Notes under the pieces: model-generated
Seen by the model: only the letters and a program-made list of their open reading frames with translations
What the model was told of the DNA's origin: nothing
The model's database searches: none
Assembly (NCBI GenBank): GCA_964484765.1
Contig: CAZAGI010000040.1
Location: 1 to 64,000, forward strand
From: DSVQ01 sp964484765
Lineage (GTDB): Bacteria; Planctomycetota; Planctomycetia; Planctomycetales; Planctomycetaceae
Direction: 5' to 3'
DNA: 64,000 nucleotides
Shown here: piece after piece, positions 27,765 through 37,745 of the stretch
How positions within the stretch are numbered: the first letter of the stretch is position 1
How the letters are laid out: each line of letters opens with the position of its first letter
Translations under genes and position numbers: made by a program

Positions 27765-29755
27765 TCAATCGACATAGACAAATTCATTGAAATTCAACAG
27801 CGCATGACACAGGTCGTGCCAGGCCGAGAGTTCATCGGGTTCGTTCGACAGCAGCGCTTCGGCGGCGGTGATTTCTTCCGGGGATGCCGGCCGACCCAGC
27901 GCGAGCCGATAAGCCAGATCAATCCGTGCGCGCGACGTGACCGATTCCGTGAGGACGCGGTGTGCGAAGGTCCGGGCGGCAGCGCGCACGAACTCGGAAT
28001 TCAACAGATGCAGCGCCTGCGGAGCAATCGTCGATTGATTGCGCCGCGAACAGCTCAGGTTGGTGTCGGGCTTGTCGAACGCTTCCAGCAAGGGCAGGCG
28101 AAGGTTGCGGCGGGCGAACAGATAGATGCTGCGGCGCGTGTGTTCGCTCGCGTCTTTGGTGACCGGCCACTGGCCTTTCAGCAACGTCGAAGCGACATCG
28201 GCTGGCAGAGGCGGCAACACACCCGCACCGGCAGCTTTGTGGTTGAGTTCTCCGGAGACTGCCAGCAGCGTATCGCGGATCGCCTCCCCCTGCAGGCGCT
28301 GTCGCGAGAAGCGTCCCAGGTAACGGTTCGTGCGGTCCGCCGCAGTGAGCCGCTGCCACAGCCGCCGATGTTCATTATGTTCACCCAGCGTTCCCGTGTT
28401 TTGTTCGCGCGGATAGCTCGCCAGTCGAAAGACGGTCGAGGTCACGATCAGACGCTGTAATGCTCGCAGATCCCAACCACTGTCCATGAACTCGGCGGCG
28501 AGCCAGTCCAGCAGTTCAGGGTGAGAAACGTCATCGCCTCCCCAGCCGAAATCACTGGCGGTGGACCGCAATCCAGCACCGAAATGTTCCTGCCAGACGC
28601 GGTTGACCAGCACTCGCGCGGTGAGCGGCTGACTGCGGCTCGTCAGCCATTCCGCCAGCGCTGTCCGTCGGCCCGTGCTGCCACTGAGGGCTGTGTTCGC
28701 ACTGTCAGCGTGCGACATCACCCGCGGGAACTGCGGCATCAACTCCGGTCCCGGCCGGCGGAAATCGCCACGAATCCACAAATGGCTCGCGGGAATTTCT
28801 CCGTCGCGATTCCAGACGACGCGTTCCACCGGCAATTTGCGCGTCGGCTGATCCGGCTTCGCATCGGGGTCATTCGCTTCCGACTTGGGTTTCACTGGAA
28901 AAAGATCAATCGATTCGAAGAACGAACGCAACCGGTAAAAGTCGTGCTGCGAGATCGGATCGACTTTGTGGTGATGGCATTCGGCGCATTCAAAATGCAG
29001 TCCAAGGAAGACTTCGCCGACATTCGCGGTCATGCCGTTAAAAAAAATGTGACGACGTTCTTCCTGCGAGTTGAGGTCGGGCATATCGGGGCCGGCGAGC
29101 AGATATCCCGTCGCAATGCGGTGTGAATCAGCTTCCGGGACGAGTTCATCCGCGGCCAGCTGCAGTTTTACGAATTGATCGAACGGCAGATTGGCATTGA
29201 AGGCATTGATCACCCAGTCGCGATACCGCCAGGCTTCCGGTCGCACCAGGTCGTGTTCGAAACCATCGGTCTCGGCGAAACGGACCAGATCGAGCCAATG
29301 CTGAGCCCAGTGTTCGCCGTGCGCGGGAGACGCCAGAAGCCGCTCGACGACTTCCGCATACGCGGCGTCGGGATCGTCTGCGGTTTCGAATGCGATCTGC
29401 TCGGCGGGTGTCGGCGGCAACCCCGTAAGCAGGAATGTGACCCGGCGCAGCAGCGTCGTGCGATCCGCGGGCTCGACAGGAGCAAGGCCTTCCTGCCGCA
29501 GCCGTGAGAGAATGAAGCGATCGATCGGGTTGCGCGACCAGTGATCTTCGGCGGTCTCCGGGACCATGGGCCGTTGCACGGGTTGGTACGCCCAGTAATC
29601 GCGGTCAACCTGACTCAGTGGCGGTTCCGTCAACGCCGGGTCGGTTGCCGGCTCTGCAGCATTCAGGCCTACGACGACTGCCGCGATGCTTGTGGCGAAG
29701 AGCAGAGCACCGGCCAACCGCGCGCACAGCTTCGCCAACCTGTGCGTTACTGTGA

Positions 29756-29759
<4 letters not shown>
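27765..29759 (-). CDS. DUF1549/DUF1553 planctomycete protein (PSD1 type)
   Basis: A 664-residue protein with a GTG start overlapping the upstream DUF1501 stop by 4 bp (GTGA), a sign of translational coupling. A signal peptide or anchor lies at about 15-35. The DUF1549 domain (about 60-270) opens with 'NPIDRFILSRLRQEGLAP' and contains a CxxCH motif, 'CAECHHHKVDP', a possible c-type heme site. DUF1553 (about 370-640) contains 'LVNRVWQEHFGAGL'. Unlike many family members it lacks the separate N-terminal PSCyt1 cytochrome domain. The function is not established; these pairs are greatly expanded in planctomycetes and often tied to degradation of complex glycans. Confidence 0.88.
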
Positions 29760-31150
<1,391 letters not shown>

Positions 31151-31289
31151 GATCGACCCCCAGGGAACGCATGAGGAAGTGCCGAATCGGCGCGAAAAAC
31201 GCCCGATCCGAAATCATACCCGATGGAGTGCCCGGAGAGGAACACATTTGCGCTGGGCAATGCGTGTTCGCGACATTTTCTGAGCGATG

Positions 31290-31415
31290 TTGTGCGCGGG
31301 TCTCCTGACCCCGCACTCCTTTGGACCGAAGGTCTCCTCCGGGAAGGTAGCGAACTGCAAGTCGCTGGAGACCTGCGGTCGCACGATTGTGCGGGGTCGG
31401 GAGACCCGCGCACAA
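31290..31415. repeat. 126-bp nested inverted repeat
   Basis: 27-bp arms at 31290-31316 and 31389-31415 (beginning ttgtgcgcgggtctcctga) match as an inverted repeat with one mismatch. Inside lie further nested palindromes: aggtctcc with ggagacct, and agcga with tcgct. The whole could fold into a long hairpin. It sits between the DUF1501 gene start and the 3' end of the MATE gene and has no coding capacity. It looks like a non-autonomous mobile or REP-type element. Confidence 0.7.
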
Positions 31416-31434
31416 CTGAGACAAACCCTAAAGA

Positions 31435-32889
31435 TTACCCTTCCACGAGCACCGGCTTTGCTGCCGTAGTCGGTTCAATCGTCGCGTTCACCACGCTGTC
31501 ATCGCGGTGAATGACGTTCATATGACGCCATTGGCCTTGCATGAAGCGGGCGCAGTAACCGAAGCCGAGAACGATCACATAGATCGCGCAGTACGTCCAA
31601 CTGAGATACAACTGCGCTCCCCACATCCGCCATGTCAGATACGTGGGCAACACCAGTCCCAGCCACACGGTGAAGAACCCGAACCACATCGCGAACTTGG
31701 TATCGCCCGCACCGCGGATCGCTGAACCGAAGATGATCGCCATCGCGTCGAAGAATGAATAAATCGCCACGAACCGCAGCAGGATTGTGACCGTCTGCTG
31801 TGTTCCCGCGAATTCTTCCGGCTCGGCGAAAAGGGAGTAGGGCAGAACCAGCACGTGTGGCAGTCCGACGTAAATCACGCCGGCCGCGAGCATATACCCG
31901 CAACCGACGATCACCCCTTTCCACGTGGATTCCGCCGCGAGATCGGGCCGCTTCTCGCCGATCCGTTGCCCCACCAGTGTCGATACGGCGATGCCGAGTC
32001 CCACCACGGGAATGAATGCCAGTGTGTTGAGGTTGAACGCGAGATTCGTCGCCGCGAGTTCTTTGGGATCACTCCAGCCGATGATCATGATGAAAGCCGC
32101 GAAGCCCGCGACGTCGATCAGAAACTGCAGCCCACTCGGTCCGCCGAACTTCAACAGGTCGAGAAACAAGCCGCGATCAAACCGCCACGCCGTGTGGATG
32201 GGGTACAACCGTAGCACGCGTTGACGAAACAGCAGTCCGAGAAAAATGCCGCAGGCGAGGATGCTGCCGAGGACGTCGGTCATCGCCGCACCGGCAATTT
32301 CCCAGCGGGGAATTGGTCCCCAGCCGAAGATGAATGCATAGTCCAGAACGGCATTGATGGCGACACAGACGATGTTGACCGCCAGCACCGTCCGTGTTTC
32401 ACCCCGGCCAGTGAAGAACGCGGACAGCACCGTCTGCATGATGGCGGGAATGCCGCCCCAGCAGAGCCATCGGAAATAAATCGCTTCCTGCCTCGCGACT
32501 TCCGGCGCATGGCCGATGTAATCAAAAATCGTTTGCGACCAGGGAGACATCAGCGTCAGCAACGCCCCGGCAAAAACAGCAAAATAGAGTCCCTGCCAGA
32601 CTGCCGCGGCGACGCGCTCGGGCTTTCCGGCACCGTCGTATTGAGCCACGAAGGTATTGACGTAGGAAGCCACACCGAATGGCAGGCTCAAGCACGTCCA
32701 GTACAGAATCCCGGCGGGCAACGCCGCCGCGAGCGCACTTTCATCCAGCCATGTCACGAACATGCGATCGATCACATGCATGATCGATTGCGTGCCGGAA
32801 CTCATCATCATCGGAAGCGCAATCGCCAGTAGCTCGGCGTAGCCGCCGGGGCGATGCGGTGAAGACTTTAACAACGGTGTGTCTCGCAA
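31435..32889 (-). CDS. MATE-family multidrug/metabolite exporter
   Basis: A 484-residue protein with about 12 hydrophobic segments in two pseudo-symmetric halves. Diagnostic segments include 'AELLAIALPMMMSSGTQSIM' and 'LDESALAAALPAGILYW' in the first half and 'LKFGGPSGLQFLIDVAG' in the second; 'GQRIGEKRPDLAAES' resembles the conserved MATE 'vGq..Ga' loop. It would export cationic or lipophilic compounds by Na+ or H+ antiport. The apparent start is TTG at 32889, and the exact start is uncertain. It faces the biosynthetic operon's strand but is separated by a plus-strand DUF1501 gene and a terminator, so it is not co-transcribed. Confidence 0.88.
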   Translation of the reverse strand: MRDTPLLKSSPHRPGGYAELLAIALPMMMSSGTQSIMHVIDRMFVTWLDESALAAALPAGILYWTCLSLPFGVASYVNTFVAQYDGAGKPERVAAAVWQGLYFAVFAGALLTLMSPWSQTIFDYIGHAPEVARQEAIYFRWLCWGGIPAIMQTVLSAFFTGRGETRTVLAVNIVCVAINAVLDYAFIFGWGPIPRWEIAGAAMTDVLGSILACGIFLGLLFRQRVLRLYPIHTAWRFDRGLFLDLLKFGGPSGLQFLIDVAGFAAFIMIIGWSDPKELAATNLAFNLNTLAFIPVVGLGIAVSTLVGQRIGEKRPDLAAESTWKGVIVGCGYMLAAGVIYVGLPHVLVLPYSLFAEPEEFAGTQQTVTILLRFVAIYSFFDAMAIIFGSAIRGAGDTKFAMWFGFFTVWLGLVLPTYLTWRMWGAQLYLSWTYCAIYVIVLGFGYCARFMQGQWRHMNVIHRDDSVVNATIEPTTAAKPVLVEG

Positions 32890-32941
32890 AGTTCGAATAT
32901 GCGTTTATGACCACTATCGTCGGCAGCATCAAACCGTACAA

Positions 32942-33003
32942 GCCCGGAGCGCGAGCGACGGGTTTTACTCCTTCAAATCACCCGTCGCTCGCGCTCCGGG
33001 CTG
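32942..33003. repeat. Perfect 23-bp palindromic intergenic repeat, copy 1
   Basis: Arms 32942-32964 (agcccggagcgcgagcgacg…) and 32981-33003 are perfect inverted complements around a 16-nt loop. A second copy with three changed positions, each compensated on the opposite arm, is at 60111-60175. This is a dispersed intergenic palindrome. It lies upstream of a DUF1501 gene. Confidence 0.85.
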
Positions 33004-33109
33004 GTCCATGACATCCGATGGATTATGATGCTCAGATCGAGACCAGAATCGATCCGGACAGTGAACGGATTGTGAAGGTTCGCGCTCACCACGAATTCAC
33101 GGGTTCCTC

Positions 33110-34537
33110 ATGATGCGTGCCGATGTATTCACGCGACGAAACTGGTTGCAGACGACGGGGCTGAGTCTGGGGGCCTGTGCGTTTGCGGCGTTGCAGGCAC
33201 GGGCAGAGTCGCCGCCAAATCCGTTTCACGGGATCATGTCCGCGACGCACTTCCCTGCGAAGGCGAAGCGCGTCATCTATCTCTTCATGAGCGGCGGGCC
33301 GTCGCAACTTGATTTGTTTGACCATAAGCCGTTGCTCAATGAACGTCAGGGCGAAGATCTGCCGGAGAGCGTTCGGAAAGGGCAACGGCTCACCGGCATG
33401 ACGGGCAATCAGGCGACGTTGCCGCTGGCGGGATCGGTTTTCAAATTCGGCAAGCACGGTGAGAGCGCGGCGACCATCAGCGAGTTGCTGCCGTGGACTG
33501 CGAAGATGGCCGATGAGGTGTGCTTTATCAAATCGCTGCATACCGAAGCCATCAATCACGATCCAGCAATCACGTTCTTTCAAACCGGGGCACAACTCGC
33601 CGGGCGGCCGTCGATGGGCGCGTGGCTGAGTTACGGCCTCGGCAGTTTGAACGACAATCTGCCAGCGTTTGTCGTGCTGTTGTCCAAGGACCGTATCGAC
33701 CAGCCGTTGTATGCCCGGTTATGGGGGAACGGGTTCCTGCCGAGTGTCCATCAAGGCGTGCAGTTCCGCAGCGGGAAAGACCCGGTGCTGTACCTCGCGA
33801 ATCCGCCGGGGGTGTCGACGGAAAGCCGCCGAAAATTGCTGGATCGGCTCGGGGAATTGTCAGCGATTTCCGCCGAAGCGACGGGCGATCCCGAGATCAC
33901 CGCGCGAATGGCGCAGTACGAAATGGCCTACCGGATGCAGACCAGTGTTCCCGAGGTCATGGATCTGTCCGGGGAAACGGAGAGCACGTTTGATCTCTAC
34001 GGCCCCGAAGCGAAAGACCCCGGCACGTTCGCCGCGAATTGTCTCCTCGCGCGGCGGTTGGCCGAGCGCGATGTGCGGTTCATTCAGCTTTATCATCCCG
34101 GCTGGGATCAGCACGGGAATCTGCCGAACGCCATCCGGCGGCAATGTCGCGACGTGGACCGCGCGGGATACGCGCTGATCACCGACTTGAAACAGCGCGG
34201 GATGCTCGACGACACGCTGGTCATCTGGGGGGGCGAGTTCGGCCGGACGAATTATTCACAGGGGAAACTGACGGCGACCGACTACGGCCGCGATCACCAT
34301 CCGCGCTGTTTCAGCATGTGGCTCGCCGGCGGCGGTATCAAACCCGGCATGACGTTCGGCTCCACTGACGAGTTCGGTTACAACCTCGCGGACAACCCCG
34401 TTCACGTCCACGACCTGCAAGCGACACTGCTGCACCAACTCGGCATCGACCACGAAAAACTGACGTACAAATTCCAGGGCCGCTATTACCGTCTGACCGA
34501 TGTGCATGGACACGTCGTGCGCGAAGTTCTGGCGTGA
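33110..34537 (+). CDS. DUF1501 protein without a DUF1549 partner
   Basis: A 475-residue protein with ATG at 33110 (a second ATG is adjacent). The Tat-like leader is 'TRRNWLQTTGLSLGACAFAA'. DUF1501 hallmarks are 'YLFMSGGPSQLDLFDHKP', 'INHDPAITFFQTG', 'VIWGGEFGRTN' and 'HVHDLQATLLHQLGIDH'. The usual DUF1549/DUF1553 partner is absent on both sides: upstream lies a repeat and downstream is a terminator. It therefore either acts alone or pairs with a gene elsewhere. Confidence 0.9.
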   Translation: MMRADVFTRRNWLQTTGLSLGACAFAALQARAESPPNPFHGIMSATHFPAKAKRVIYLFMSGGPSQLDLFDHKPLLNERQGEDLPESVRKGQRLTGMTGNQATLPLAGSVFKFGKHGESAATISELLPWTAKMADEVCFIKSLHTEAINHDPAITFFQTGAQLAGRPSMGAWLSYGLGSLNDNLPAFVVLLSKDRIDQPLYARLWGNGFLPSVHQGVQFRSGKDPVLYLANPPGVSTESRRKLLDRLGELSAISAEATGDPEITARMAQYEMAYRMQTSVPEVMDLSGETESTFDLYGPEAKDPGTFAANCLLARRLAERDVRFIQLYHPGWDQHGNLPNAIRRQCRDVDRAGYALITDLKQRGMLDDTLVIWGGEFGRTNYSQGKLTATDYGRDHHPRCFSMWLAGGGIKPGMTFGSTDEFGYNLADNPVHVHDLQATLLHQLGIDHEKLTYKFQGRYYRLTDVHGHVVREVLA

Positions 34538-34544
34538 TTTTCTT

Positions 34545-34579
34545 AAAAGTCCGGCATCTGCTTTGGATGCCGGACTTTT
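34545..34579. terminator. Bidirectional terminator after the DUF1501 gene
   Basis: A 14-bp perfect stem (aaaagtccggcatc / gatgccggactttt) with a 7-nt loop. It starts 8 bp after the DUF1501 stop and has a T-run on the plus strand (and A-run, hence T-run, on the minus strand). It shares its core with hairpins at 34604-34635 and 49612-49642. Confidence 0.8.
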
Positions 34580-34603
34580 GCATTTCGAACTGCCACAAAT
34601 ACA

Positions 34604-34635
34604 GAAGCCCGGCATTGAAGAAAATGCCGGACTTC
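34604..34635. terminator. Terminator-like hairpin closing the biosynthetic operon
   Basis: 13-bp arms gaagcccggcatt and aatgccggacttc with one mismatch, and a 6-nt loop. It lies 4 bp beyond the Rieske gene stop on the minus strand, so it probably ends the synthase operon transcript. The core stem is the same as at 34545-34579. Confidence 0.65.
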
Positions 34636-34638
34636 GAA

Positions 34639-35817
34639 TCACGATTGCGCGAAGCGCACCGTTGGCGGAAACGGCGCGTTGTCCGGCGGGCTTTCTGTCG
34701 TCGCGATCGGGCCGGTTTCACGCAGGATATATTCCTGGAACGCGACGATGCGTTCTTCGCGTGTCGAGATCAAGCCGCCGCTGTGCGGGCGGTCGACCAC
34801 GGCTGTGCCGCGATGCACCTTCGGATAGATGCGGGCGTCTTCATCCTGTACTTGCCGGGCGATCTTCCGACCGTACCGCCACAGGGCGCGGTGCATGAGG
34901 AAGGCCCACCAGCTCTCTTTCGGGCCGGAATAGTGCATCGAGATCCACCGCGACCGGCACGTCGTGGGGCTGGTCGGCCAGATCATTTGAATGTAATGCC
35001 ACGGTCCCGCGCCCCCCATCACAACATTGGGGTAACGGAGAATGTGGTGCCAGCGGTAATCCGGCGGACGACCAATCAACCGCGCGACAATCCGTTCCGG
35101 CTTGGCGTACCTTGGTTCCTCCGTGAAGTCATGAATGAAGTGGTCGAATTCCGGATGAAACTCGTGGAAGCAATGCTCGGGGATCGGGTATTCGCTGAAT
35201 GACGTCGGATGCACTTCCGCGATGTGATACGACTCGAGAATGTTCTCGATCACAATCTTCCAATTGCAGTCGATATCGACGTCGCGCAACAGCGTCAGCC
35301 GATGTTCAGGCGAGAAGCGCTCTTCGGCGAAGGCTACGAGTTCGGGATGAAGAAAGGTGCGGAGGTCGGGAGCATTCTCGTTCAATGTGACGAAGATCAA
35401 CTGGCCGACGGTCTCGGTCCGGTATTCGCGCAGACCGAGTTCGCCTTTCTTCAGCGGGCGGAACGACTGCGCGTCCGGGATCTTGCAGGTGTTGCCGTCG
35501 GAATCGTATTCCCAGCCGTGATACTGGCACTTCAGATGTTTGTTGAAATGACCACAGGGCTTGTCGGTGAGCGTGCTGAAACGGTGCGTGCAGACGTTGA
35601 GAAAGGCGCGAAATCCTTGCGCGGTGTGCCAGATGATCAGTGGGCGTTCGAGGAGATCAATCGTGAGGAAATCACCCTCTTTGGGCAGCAGAGCTTTCAC
35701 GCCGACGCAATGCCAGCCGGTGAGAAACAGCCGGTCGCGTTCCGCTTCGAATTGCTCTTTCGCGAAATAATGCTCGGGCCGAAAGAGTTGCGGCACGTGG
35801 TTCGTATTGCGGAACAT
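34639..35817 (-). CDS. Rieske non-heme iron oxygenase (alpha-subunit type)
   Basis: A 392-residue protein using ATG at 35817; a GTG at 35889 would add 24 residues. The Rieske [2Fe-2S] ligands are Cys76-x-His78 and Cys97-x2-His100 ('NVCTHRF' and 'KCQYHGW'). The catalytic domain has the mononuclear iron motif 'ENILESYHIAEVHP' with His198 and His203. The fold matches ring-hydroxylating, choline- or carnitine-monooxygenase-type alpha subunits. Such enzymes hydroxylate or desaturate a substrate, or cleave C-N or C-O bonds, using O2 and electrons from a separate reductase, which is not in the window. Last gene of the four-gene operon, 181 bp after the GH3 gene from this start (109 bp from the GTG). 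I infer a tailoring role on the synthase product. Confidence 0.85.
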   Translation of the reverse strand: MFRNTNHVPQLFRPEHYFAKEQFEAERDRLFLTGWHCVGVKALLPKEGDFLTIDLLERPLIIWHTAQGFRAFLNVCTHRFSTLTDKPCGHFNKHLKCQYHGWEYDSDGNTCKIPDAQSFRPLKKGELGLREYRTETVGQLIFVTLNENAPDLRTFLHPELVAFAEERFSPEHRLTLLRDVDIDCNWKIVIENILESYHIAEVHPTSFSEYPIPEHCFHEFHPEFDHFIHDFTEEPRYAKPERIVARLIGRPPDYRWHHILRYPNVVMGGAGPWHYIQMIWPTSPTTCRSRWISMHYSGPKESWWAFLMHRALWRYGRKIARQVQDEDARIYPKVHRGTAVVDRPHSGGLISTREERIVAFQEYILRETGPIATTESPPDNAPFPPTVRFAQS

Positions 35818-35998
35818 GTCGTCCAATCCGTGGAAGTCGACAGTGGGTGACCTCGCGAGCGCTGCCCTGCGCGGCGGATATCGGGTCACAAGTGGTCATT
35901 AGAGTCGCAAACCAGAATGGTGGGAAGACCGTTTTCCCGTCCCCGCAACATGACGTGGCGTTTTTCGCGATCGCGGTCACGCTTTCGTCAGCCGTCCG

Positions 35999-37645
35999 TC
36001 AGGTGGGAGGTTGCTGTAACAACGCCGGTCGTTTGTACTGTTCGACCGAACCGCCGCTTTTTTGCAGGCGTTGTTGATCCCAGTGGTCCCAGAATCCCCG
36101 CGGGACGAATGCCAGTCGAATCGGGCCGAGCCGCTGCGATTCGCGCTTCGCCGCATATTCGATGTTGAGCGCGTGCAGCTTCCGGTCGACCAGCCCGGCG
36201 AATTGCTGCGGATCAATTTGCTCGTTGAGTTCGCCATCCTCAATAAAGAGGGCGTAGTTCGGCATCTCTGGATGGTCCCACACGGGGGCGAGCGCAAAGG
36301 CCGAGAGCGTCAAACGGCTTTCAGCGAGGGTCTGCGCCAGGGCCGTGGAAACCTGATAGTCAGTCAGCTTCTCTCCAGTCACGCTGCAGATACCGCTGCC
36401 CTTGTTCAGGAACTCCAGCAATGGTGTTTTCTCATGAAAACCGGTGCAGCGGACGACGTCAAAGATGTTATAGCGATACAGTCCGCTTGCATTGGTCAGC
36501 AGGACGAAATACTCGCCCCCTTCCTGCAGTTCGTGGGCTTCGAGAATCGTCGGCTGTGTCGATTCGATTTCGCTGACCGGGATGAACTCGAAAAAGTTGC
36601 TGACGATTTCCAGCACGCCCGATGGTGTGCCATCGGCGACGGGAAACGTCATGCGGCCTTCACTGGCGAGCAGGCCGAGATCGCGCACGGCCGCTTTGCC
36701 GAAGAACTCGGGAAAACTGCGGAGATAGGTTCCCATGCTGCCGCCGGTCCAGCAGCCGATGAGCCCGAGTTCGGGCCAGACGTCTTTGGGCAGAAACCGC
36801 CCGGTGCTTTCGTAAAGATGATCGAGTTGCCGACCACGATCGAGGTTGGGCTTCAGCAGCGGCTGCACGGCGGCGCGGACTTCGTCGGTCCACTCAAATT
36901 CGTTCGATAATGTGCCGTTGTACAAATCGCGCAGCAGCGTCTCGGCGTATTTCTCGCCAAACCGCGCGAGGTTGAGCAGCGTACTCGGGTTGGGCGACAT
37001 CCATGAACCGATGGTGCGGAGCACGCCGAGCCGCCACGCGAGATAGTACTTCGCGCGGACATCGGTGAGTTTTCCGGAGGCCGCGGGCATCACATAGCCA
37101 CGGCGAACCACCCAGCTCTGCAGATGGGCGGTCATGCCACTGATGCTGCCGCAGGGGATACCGGCCGGTGTGGAGAACTCGTTCCAGTCGCTGACGATCG
37201 TCAAGCGCGCATGGCGAAACAGGCTGCGGTGCGCGGCATAGGCGAGCAATCCCCACGCGGTCCACATGCGACGATACTGGTCGAGCACCCGTTCGGTGAT
37301 GGGGATAAACTTGCGGGCCTGCGTGGTCCCGCTGGTGAGCGCGAACATCACCACGCGCTGCTGATGAAACAGCGCCTCGGTATCGCCCTGTTTGACTCGC
37401 TCGATGTACGGTTCCAGATCGGTATACGTCGAGATCGGCACGCGGTGACGGAAATCAGCGACCGTGCGGATCTCGGAAAAATGATGATCGCGGCCGTAAC
37501 CGGTCTCCTGCTCGCGCCGCACGAGATCGAGCAGGAACTGCTGCTGGGTTTCACGCGGCTTCTTGATCACTCGGCCGTAGTGAGCCAGATCGCGCGCGGT
37601 CCGCTGCACCAACCAGACCTGTGCGAGTGCAGACAACAGACCCAT
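35999..37645 (-). CDS. GH3-family acyl-amido synthetase
   Basis: A 548-residue protein. GH3 hallmarks are the early 'FALTSGTTQARKFIPIT' (the ATP-binding SSGTT-like signature), 'LGLIGCWTGGSMGTYL' and 'GGEYFVLLTNASGLYRYNIFD', with ligand-binding residues downstream. GH3 enzymes adenylate a carboxylic acid and transfer it to an amino acid or amine; in plants they conjugate auxin or jasmonate. Bacterial homologues are poorly understood. Here it is third in the operon with the giant synthase, 100 bp after the dehydrogenase gene, so its acid substrate is plausibly a fatty or polyketide acid made by the cluster. Family membership is clear; the substrate is inference. Confidence 0.87.
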   Translation of the reverse strand: MGLLSALAQVWLVQRTARDLAHYGRVIKKPRETQQQFLLDLVRREQETGYGRDHHFSEIRTVADFRHRVPISTYTDLEPYIERVKQGDTEALFHQQRVVMFALTSGTTQARKFIPITERVLDQYRRMWTAWGLLAYAAHRSLFRHARLTIVSDWNEFSTPAGIPCGSISGMTAHLQSWVVRRGYVMPAASGKLTDVRAKYYLAWRLGVLRTIGSWMSPNPSTLLNLARFGEKYAETLLRDLYNGTLSNEFEWTDEVRAAVQPLLKPNLDRGRQLDHLYESTGRFLPKDVWPELGLIGCWTGGSMGTYLRSFPEFFGKAAVRDLGLLASEGRMTFPVADGTPSGVLEIVSNFFEFIPVSEIESTQPTILEAHELQEGGEYFVLLTNASGLYRYNIFDVVRCTGFHEKTPLLEFLNKGSGICSVTGEKLTDYQVSTALAQTLAESRLTLSAFALAPVWDHPEMPNYALFIEDGELNEQIDPQQFAGLVDRKLHALNIEYAAKRESQRLGPIRLAFVPRGFWDHWDQQRLQKSGGSVEQYKRPALLQQPPT

Positions 37646-37745
37646 GAGACCACCAATCGCTCGTCAACATTTCCGAGCCGCGACCGTGAGGGAGCGTGTT
37701 CCGTGCAGCAACGACACCATGATCGTCGCGGCTCCGCATGCAACC

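Noticed and set aside
31435..32889. MATE exporter as part of the synthase operon
   Set aside because: A plus-strand DUF1501 gene and two terminator hairpins lie between them; only a loose functional link is possible.
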